Assembly: GCA_030835125.1 (NCBI GenBank)
Contig: JAUQWM010000040.1
Span: 123,003 to 187,002, forward strand
Source of the DNA: Gemmatimonadaceae bacterium
Lineage (GTDB): Bacteria; Gemmatimonadota; Gemmatimonadetes; Gemmatimonadales; Gemmatimonadaceae
Direction of reading: 5' to 3'
DNA length: 64,000 nucleotides
A program made the position numbers and the translations under genes. Below the pieces are notes generated by a model. That model saw nothing but the letters and a program-made list of their open reading frames with translations. It was not told the origin of the DNA and did not search any database. Of this stretch, positions 59,451 through 64,000 are shown one piece after another. How positions within the stretch are numbered: position 1 is the stretch's first letter; each line of letters opens with the position of its first letter.

Positions 59451-60269
59451 ATGAATCGCAGGATCCTGACCACCATCGTGCTGGCGCTGACCACGGCCAC
59501 GGTCGCGGCCCCCGCGGCCGCCCAGGACACCCACCACCACCCCCACCTGCACGTCAATCCGCGGTGGGAGGAATGCTCCTTCCAGCTCCATTCGTCCCTG
59601 ACCCAGGACGCGTGGCGGCAGTTCACGGGGGAAGCCGGGCTGGTCGCCTACTTCCGTCCCCTCACCGATGCCCGGCCGATGGGGAAGGGGAAGTTCGAGG
59701 TCTCGCTTCTCCAGTGGCAGACCGGCATCGACGACCACGACGCCGCCTGGAACGACACCTTCGTCCACCCCGACTCCACCCATTACCTGTTCGAAGGTTC
59801 GGGACTGAAGTTCCCGGGTTTCATGGCGCGGGTAGGGGTCACGGAGAAGACCGACGTCGGCCTGTATGTCACGAAAAACCCGAACGCCAACTACGGCTTC
59901 TACGGCGCGATGGTGCAGCGTGCGCTCCTGGGGAGCCAGGAGAACGACTGGGGCCTGGCCGGCCGCCTGAGTTTCGTGTCGCTCTATGGTCCCGAGGACC
60001 TGGACTTCACGGTCATCGGCTGGGACCTGGTCGCGAGCCGGAGGATCCCGCTCACACGCTGGGCCTCGGTGTCACCGTACGCCGGCGTCTCGAGCTACCT
60101 CACCCGGTCGCATGAGACGACCACCGCCGTGAGCCTCGATGACGAATATGTGGGGGGCTCGCAGACGATGGTGGGTGCGACGGTCCAGCTTTCCGGGCTG
60201 CGCCTCGCCGTGGAGTACAACAAGGCGAAAGTGAACTCGGTCTCGATGAAGGTCGGCTTCGGTCGATAG
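59451..60269 (+). CDS. Outer-membrane beta-barrel-like protein
   Basis: A 272-residue exported protein. The ATG at 59451 gives a signal peptide MNRRILTTIVLALTTATVAA-PAAAQ. The mature N-terminus is His-rich (DTHHHPHLHVNP), a possible metal-binding patch. The rest alternates short beta-strands with aromatic ends and finishes LAVEYNKAKVNSVSMKVGFG, a barrel-like C-terminus. No named family recognised. Divergent from the PadR-ADOP operon. Confidence 0.75.
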   Translation: MNRRILTTIVLALTTATVAAPAAAQDTHHHPHLHVNPRWEECSFQLHSSLTQDAWRQFTGEAGLVAYFRPLTDARPMGKGKFEVSLLQWQTGIDDHDAAWNDTFVHPDSTHYLFEGSGLKFPGFMARVGVTEKTDVGLYVTKNPNANYGFYGAMVQRALLGSQENDWGLAGRLSFVSLYGPEDLDFTVIGWDLVASRRIPLTRWASVSPYAGVSSYLTRSHETTTAVSLDDEYVGGSQTMVGATVQLSGLRLAVEYNKAKVNSVSMKVGFGR

Positions 60270-60352
60270 CGATGCGCGGTGGGCGAGGGAAGGACGTGAC
60301 GCGCGGTCATCGCGGCTCGCCCATCGCCGCCGCCCCCTCTGGCTCGACTCGT

Positions 60353-60377
60353 CATGGCCAGTATGATTCTGGCCATG
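60353..60377. promoter_or_regulatory. 9-bp inverted repeat over the AraC-type gene start
   Basis: CATGGCCAG and CTGGCCATG flank seven bases and include both candidate start codons (60354 and 60375). An autoregulatory operator or a start-masking hairpin is possible. Confidence 0.45.
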
Positions 60378-61565
60378 GCGAGTCTCACCCTCGATTGGAT
60401 CCAGCTCGCTCAGGTTGTCGGAGCGCTGCAGGGTCTCCTCCTCACCGGTGTCCTGCTGGCGCAGCGCCACAACCGCACCGCCAACCGCCTGCTCGCGGCG
60501 CTCATGGCGGCCTTCACGATCTTCCTCGCGTCCGGCGTTTACTATGGCGCCGGGATCGTGCGCTCCTTCCCGCACTTCTTCGGCGTCTCCTACCAGATGC
60601 CGTGGATCTTCGGACCTCTCGTCTACCTGTACGCCCTCGCCGCCAGCGACCGCACCTGGCGCTTCGAACGCCGCACCTGGATCCACTTCCTTCCCGTCGC
60701 GATCAACACGCTGGCGACGTCTCCGTACTACTTCATGAGCGGGGCCGACAAGCTGGCGCTGCTCGATCGGTGGATCGCCGGCGACGTTCCCGGACAGCTC
60801 CAGGTCCTCGACCCGTTCAAGTACGTCTCGGGCATCGCGTACTCGGTCGCGACGGTCCTGTACCTGCGCGGTCACGGCCGCCAGGTCGAGAACAGCTACT
60901 CGAATACCTCGCGCGTCAACCTCCACTGGCTGCTCTTCCTGTCGGTGGCCGCGTTCAGCATCTGGTTATTGGCGACGACACTCCGGATCACGGACGTCGG
61001 CGCGCGGCTTCGCGACGACCACATCTCGCTGGCGATGGCGGTCCTCGTGTACGCCATTGGCTACATGGGTCTCCGCCAGCCGGAGGTCTTCCGCTACGAG
61101 ACCGCCGAGCATCGGGTACCACGCGAGTTGCTGGCGGCCGATCCTCCCGCACCTCCGGAGCCGCCCGATGAACCGGAGTCGATCGAGGCGCGCTACGAAC
61201 GGTCCGGGCTCGATGACTTCGAGGCCCAGCGCCTCAAGGCGTCCCTCCTGGCGCTCATGGACCACAAGCGATTGTGGCGGGACAGTGAACTCACGCTCGC
61301 TGACCTCGCGGGCGCGCTCGACACCTCACCGCACAAGCTGTCCGAGGTGTTGAACGCGCAGGTCGGCCAGACGTTCTACGACTTCGTGAACGGATACCGC
61401 GTGCGCGAGGTGCAGCGTCGCATCCAGGCGGGGGAGGCTCGTGCGCTCAAGATGCTCGCCCTCGCCATGGACGCCGGTTTTGCGTCCAAGTCCACGTTCA
61501 ACCAGGCCTTCAAGAAGCACACGAACCAGACGCCGTCGGATTTCCGCCAGGCGGTGGGAGCATAG
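60354..61565 (+). CDS. Membrane-anchored AraC-family transcription regulator
   Basis: A 403-residue protein (or 396 if it starts at the ATG at 60375, which gives MASLTLDWIQ). Residues 10-245 form about seven membrane helices (e.g. LIVYLYALAA-type and WLLFLSVAAFSIWLLATTL). A Pro/Glu linker follows at about 262-285. The C-terminal AraC/XylS DNA-binding domain (about 290-400) has LAGALDTSPHKLSEVLN, FYDFVNGYRVREVQRR and AGFASKSTFNQAFKKHT. 7TM-AraC proteins of this type sense a signal in the membrane; the ligand is unknown. Confidence 0.88.
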   Translation: MASMILAMASLTLDWIQLAQVVGALQGLLLTGVLLAQRHNRTANRLLAALMAAFTIFLASGVYYGAGIVRSFPHFFGVSYQMPWIFGPLVYLYALAASDRTWRFERRTWIHFLPVAINTLATSPYYFMSGADKLALLDRWIAGDVPGQLQVLDPFKYVSGIAYSVATVLYLRGHGRQVENSYSNTSRVNLHWLLFLSVAAFSIWLLATTLRITDVGARLRDDHISLAMAVLVYAIGYMGLRQPEVFRYETAEHRVPRELLAADPPAPPEPPDEPESIEARYERSGLDDFEAQRLKASLLALMDHKRLWRDSELTLADLAGALDTSPHKLSEVLNAQVGQTFYDFVNGYRVREVQRRIQAGEARALKMLALAMDAGFASKSTFNQAFKKHTNQTPSDFRQAVGA

Positions 61566-61654
61566 GGCAGGCCTGGCAGCCGGGACACCAGCCGGCGCGC
61601 GTGATGCCGGCCGAACGCCCCTCATGGGAACGGCCCTTGAACCATACTCGGCAT

Positions 61655-61672
61655 TGGACTAAGCTTAGTCCA
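61655..61672. promoter_or_regulatory. Perfect 18-bp palindrome at the toxin-antitoxin promoter
   Basis: TGGACTAAGCTTAGTCCA ends two bases before the antitoxin ATG. A repressor bound here would cover the start of the message; Phd-type antitoxins regulate their own operons at such sites. Confidence 0.7.
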
Positions 61673-61674
61673 TT

Positions 61675-61986
61675 ATGAAGACCGTGAACATGCACGATGC
61701 CAAGACGCATCTCTCCCGCCTCGTCGAGGAAGCCGTCGCCGGTGAGGAGATCGTCATCGCGCGCGCGGGGACGCCGTTGGTGCGACTGGTCGCGGTGCGC
61801 GCTGCCGCGGGTCCGCGACCACTCGGCGCGTTGGCCGGGAAGGTCACCGAACGCAAGGACGCGTGGGACCCGGACGCGGATCTTGAGGCTGCCTTCTACG
61901 GCGGAGAACTCGAACCCTCCCGCGTGAAGCGCGTCGCCGAACCACGACCCAAAGCGACGCGCACGACCGCGCGGAAGAAGAAGTGA
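61675..61986 (+). CDS. Phd/YefM-family antitoxin
   Basis: A 103-residue antitoxin. The Phd domain is MHDAKTHLSRLVEEAVAGEEI, then IARAGTPLVRLVAV (both partial). The tail includes the toxin-contact segment DAWDPDADLEAAFYGGELEP and a basic end. It neutralises the PIN toxin encoded next and probably represses the operon through the palindrome. There is no room for a ribosome site between palindrome and ATG, so the message may be leaderless. Stop overlaps the toxin's GTG (GTGA). Confidence 0.9.
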   Translation: MKTVNMHDAKTHLSRLVEEAVAGEEIVIARAGTPLVRLVAVRAAAGPRPLGALAGKVTERKDAWDPDADLEAAFYGGELEPSRVKRVAEPRPKATRTTARKKK

Positions 61987-62360
61987 ACCTCCTGCTCGAC
62001 TCGCACGCGCTCCTCTGGGCGCTCCACGCCCCGGGTCGGATGCGGCCCGAGGCGGTGGCGGCCATCAGGGACACGCGCCGCGCGGTGTACTTCAGCGCCG
62101 CGTCGGCCTGGGAACTGGAGATCAAGGCATCCCGGGGGAAGCTCGTGCTCCCGCCGGACTGGCTGGGCGTCGCGGAAACGACGGGGTTCCTCCAGATCCC
62201 GGTGACGGCGGCGGCGGGGCAGGCGAGCGCGCACCTGCCCTGGCATCATGCCGATCCGTTCGATCGCGTCCTCATCGCCCAGGCGATCGAGCATGGCCTG
62301 CAGATCGCGACGCGCGATCCGCTCTTCACTGCCTATGGGGTCCCGGTGCTGGCCGTGTGA
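61983..62360 (+). CDS. VapC-type PIN-domain toxin
   Basis: A 125-residue PIN ribonuclease. Acidic metal-binding residues lie in LLDSHALLWAL, SAWELEIK, DPFDRVLIAQA and IATRDPLF, all present. Starts at a GTG overlapping the antitoxin stop by four bases. Members cleave tRNA or rRNA and are held in check by the cognate antitoxin. Confidence 0.9.
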   Translation: MNLLLDSHALLWALHAPGRMRPEAVAAIRDTRRAVYFSAASAWELEIKASRGKLVLPPDWLGVAETTGFLQIPVTAAAGQASAHLPWHHADPFDRVLIAQAIEHGLQIATRDPLFTAYGVPVLAV

Positions 62361-62391
62361 CCCTCAGGACGGCCCGGCGGCGTTAGGCATG

Positions 62392-64000
62392 TCACTGGCT
62401 GGCCAGGGCGCGCGCCTCGGCGACCGCGGCCTCGAACGTCATCTCGCGCCCGGCCTTCGTCGCGGCCTCCGCGTGCTCGTGGCCCAGTGCCGCGCGCGCC
62501 GGCGTGATGTGGCGCTCCGTCAGGGCATCCCAGAAGCGGATCTGCATGTTCACCCCGTGCCGCGCCCACTCCGCCCGGGTCGCTCCCATGAGCCGGATCG
62601 CGGTCTCGTGCTGCCCCAGTCCGGCCAGCGTCATCGCGATCCCCTCGACCTCGAAGCTCGTCTCGAGCCGGTCACCGATGGCCTCGGCCAGGACCAGGCT
62701 CTCGCGGTACAGCCCGAGGGCGTCGGGAAACCTGCCCTGGATGAGGGCGCAGTCGGCGAGGTAGTGCCAGCCGGAGTGTTCGGAGCGGCGATCGTTCGCC
62801 TTGCGGGAGAACGCGATAATCTCGTTCGCGATTGGACACGCGTCCTCGACGCGTGACAGGGCCACCAGCGCCTGGCCGAGCCCGACCTTGGCGCGGTTCA
62901 CCAGCACCGGGTCGCCGCACTCGCGGACGACGCGCAGCAACTCCCCGAACGTCGCGCACGCGGCCTCGTCCTCGGACGCCAGGAACTGCGACCAGCCGAG
63001 CATTTCGAGTGACGCGGCGATCTCGAGGGCGTCGCCCAGGTCCCGCCACATGGCGAGCGTCCTCTCCATCAGCGCGCGCGCGCCGGTCTGGCCGCCCTCG
63101 TACGCGTGGAGCATCGCCTGGCCGCGCAGGGTGCGCGCATACGAGCGGCGGACCGGATGCGGCGACGCGGCGGCAATCGCCGCGTTCACGTGCTCGCGCC
63201 CCTCGACGATGTGCGAGCGGCCCCACCAGAAGTAACCGAGCGCGCCGACGAGTTCGAGGTACCGCTCCGGGTTCCGGTGGCGCAGGAACGACAACGCGGC
63301 GCGGAGGTTGTCCATCTCCCGCGTCAGGCGCTGCGCCCAGAACTCCTCGCGCGTGAACTTCTCCTGGTAGAACTGCTCGGCCAGCGCCGTGAACACGGAC
63401 CCGTGGCGGTCCCGCACCGCGTCGGCCTCGCCAGACTCCAGCAGGCGTTCGAGGCCGTACTGGCGCACGGTCTCCAGCATGCCATAGCGGGCCTCGCTGC
63501 CCCCGGCCTGGTCGACGAGGACGAGCGACTTGTCGATCAGCCGGGTCAGGAGGTCGAGCACCGCGAATTCGTCGGCGCCGTCCCCCGTGATCGCGGTGGC
63601 CGACTCCAGCGTCCATCCGCCGGCGAAGACCGCGAGCGCGCGCAGCAGGGACTGCTCGTCAGGCAGGAGCTGGTCGTATGACCACTGGATCGTCGCGAGC
63701 AGCGTCTGTTGCCTGGGCACGGCGGACCGCCCGCCCGTGAGGAGCTTGAAGCGGTCATCGAGCCGCGACCGGATCTGTTCCACCGACAGCGCCCTCACCC
63801 GCGCCGCGGCCAGTTCGATCGCCAGGGGAATACCATCGAGCCGGCGACAGATCTCGGCGACCACGGCGGCGTTCCCGGGACCCAGCGCGAAGTCCCGCCG
63901 CGAAGCCCTGGCGCGGTCCACGAAGAGCTGGACGGCATCGGATTGCTCGAGCGCCTGCAGGTCGGCGCCGGGATCGGCCGTAGTCCGCGAGCGGACGGCG
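62392..64000 (-). CDS. NB-ARC/TPR predicted ATPase, N-terminus beyond the window
   Basis: C-terminal part (at least 536 residues) of a large regulator; the frame is open to the right edge. The visible start has the NB-ARC helical segment LEQSDAVQLFVDRA, IPLAIELAAARVRAL and LLATIQWSYDQLLPDEQSLL. TPR-like helices follow for about 350 residues (GMLETVRQYGLERLLESGEA, then YLELVGALGYFWWGRSHIVE). The P-loop must lie further right. Typical of AfsR/LuxR- or cyclase-linked signal ATPases. Convergent with the toxin gene. Confidence 0.85.
   Translation of the reverse strand, partial: AVRSRTTADPGADLQALEQSDAVQLFVDRARASRRDFALGPGNAAVVAEICRRLDGIPLAIELAAARVRALSVEQIRSRLDDRFKLLTGGRSAVPRQQTLLATIQWSYDQLLPDEQSLLRALAVFAGGWTLESATAITGDGADEFAVLDLLTRLIDKSLVLVDQAGGSEARYGMLETVRQYGLERLLESGEADAVRDRHGSVFTALAEQFYQEKFTREEFWAQRLTREMDNLRAALSFLRHRNPERYLELVGALGYFWWGRSHIVEGREHVNAAIAAASPHPVRRSYARTLRGQAMLHAYEGGQTGARALMERTLAMWRDLGDALEIAASLEMLGWSQFLASEDEAACATFGELLRVVRECGDPVLVNRAKVGLGQALVALSRVEDACPIANEIIAFSRKANDRRSEHSGWHYLADCALIQGRFPDALGLYRESLVLAEAIGDRLETSFEVEGIAMTLAGLGQHETAIRLMGATRAEWARHGVNMQIRFWDALTERHITPARAALGHEHAEAATKAGREMTFEAAVAEARALASQ

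Overview
This 64-kb window looks like chromosomal DNA from a high-G+C, flagellated Gram-negative bacterium, most likely a member of Gemmatimonadota. That placement is an inference. It rests on two PadR plus duplicated-permease (ADOP) pairs, several Gly-rich lipoproteins with Big/RCC1-type domains, a vitamin B12-dependent ribonucleotide reductase, and a flagellar cluster with both sigma-54-like and sigma-28-like promoters. No rRNA, tRNA or CRISPR array was seen.

Region 1 (1-15 kb) is a flagellar cluster. On the minus strand lie the start of a probable fliE, then flgC, flgB and a sigma-54-dependent response regulator; a good -24/-12 promoter sits before flgB. On the plus strand lie flgL, fliW, a giant TPR/glycosyltransferase fusion, an FkbM-type methyltransferase, flagellin, an oversized fliD, fliS, a fliT-like gene, a small unknown gene, flgM, cheY and a small Cys-containing protein. 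Three sites with the same layout (TCAA or TAAA, 16 nt, then SCCGATAC) precede flgL, flagellin and flgM and define a candidate FliA regulon. The glycosyltransferase and methyltransferase genes between fliW and flagellin suggest that the filament is glycosylated.

Region 2 (15-22.5 kb) holds a hybrid histidine kinase, a GxxExxY protein next to two copies of a ~130-bp interspersed repeat, a secreted TPR protein, and nrdJ with a long palindrome-bearing leader.

Region 3 (22.5-36.8 kb) is visibly less G+C-rich and looks like an acquired defence island. It carries an HNH-nuclease protein with an unrecognised C-terminal part, a 1574-residue protein joining a PD-(D/E)xK nuclease-like domain to a STAND-like P-loop NTPase, an IS3-family element, and an overlapping pair: a 261-residue protein of unknown fold and a 1719-residue P-loop ATPase. 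The pair is the best candidate here for an undescribed system. A truncated host-like reading frame marks its right side.

Region 4 (36.8-64 kb) is ordinary accessory and housekeeping chromosome. It contains an XRE-like regulator with a perfect palindromic operator, a decayed ADOP remnant, an RCC1-repeat lipoprotein with a broken metzincin motif, two PadR-ADOP modules with CTAG-containing operator-like sites, a MarR-GNAT fusion, a subtilase, a serine beta-lactamase-like hydrolase, a GyrI-like protein, lipoproteins, a YgjP-like metallopeptidase, a DUF6496 protein, an outer-membrane protein, a membrane-anchored AraC regulator, a Phd/VapC toxin-antitoxin pair with a promoter palindrome, and a partial NB-ARC/TPR ATPase running off the right edge. 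One interspersed repeat family (CCACAGGG...CACRGAGG halves, mostly in inverted pairs) recurs at six places.
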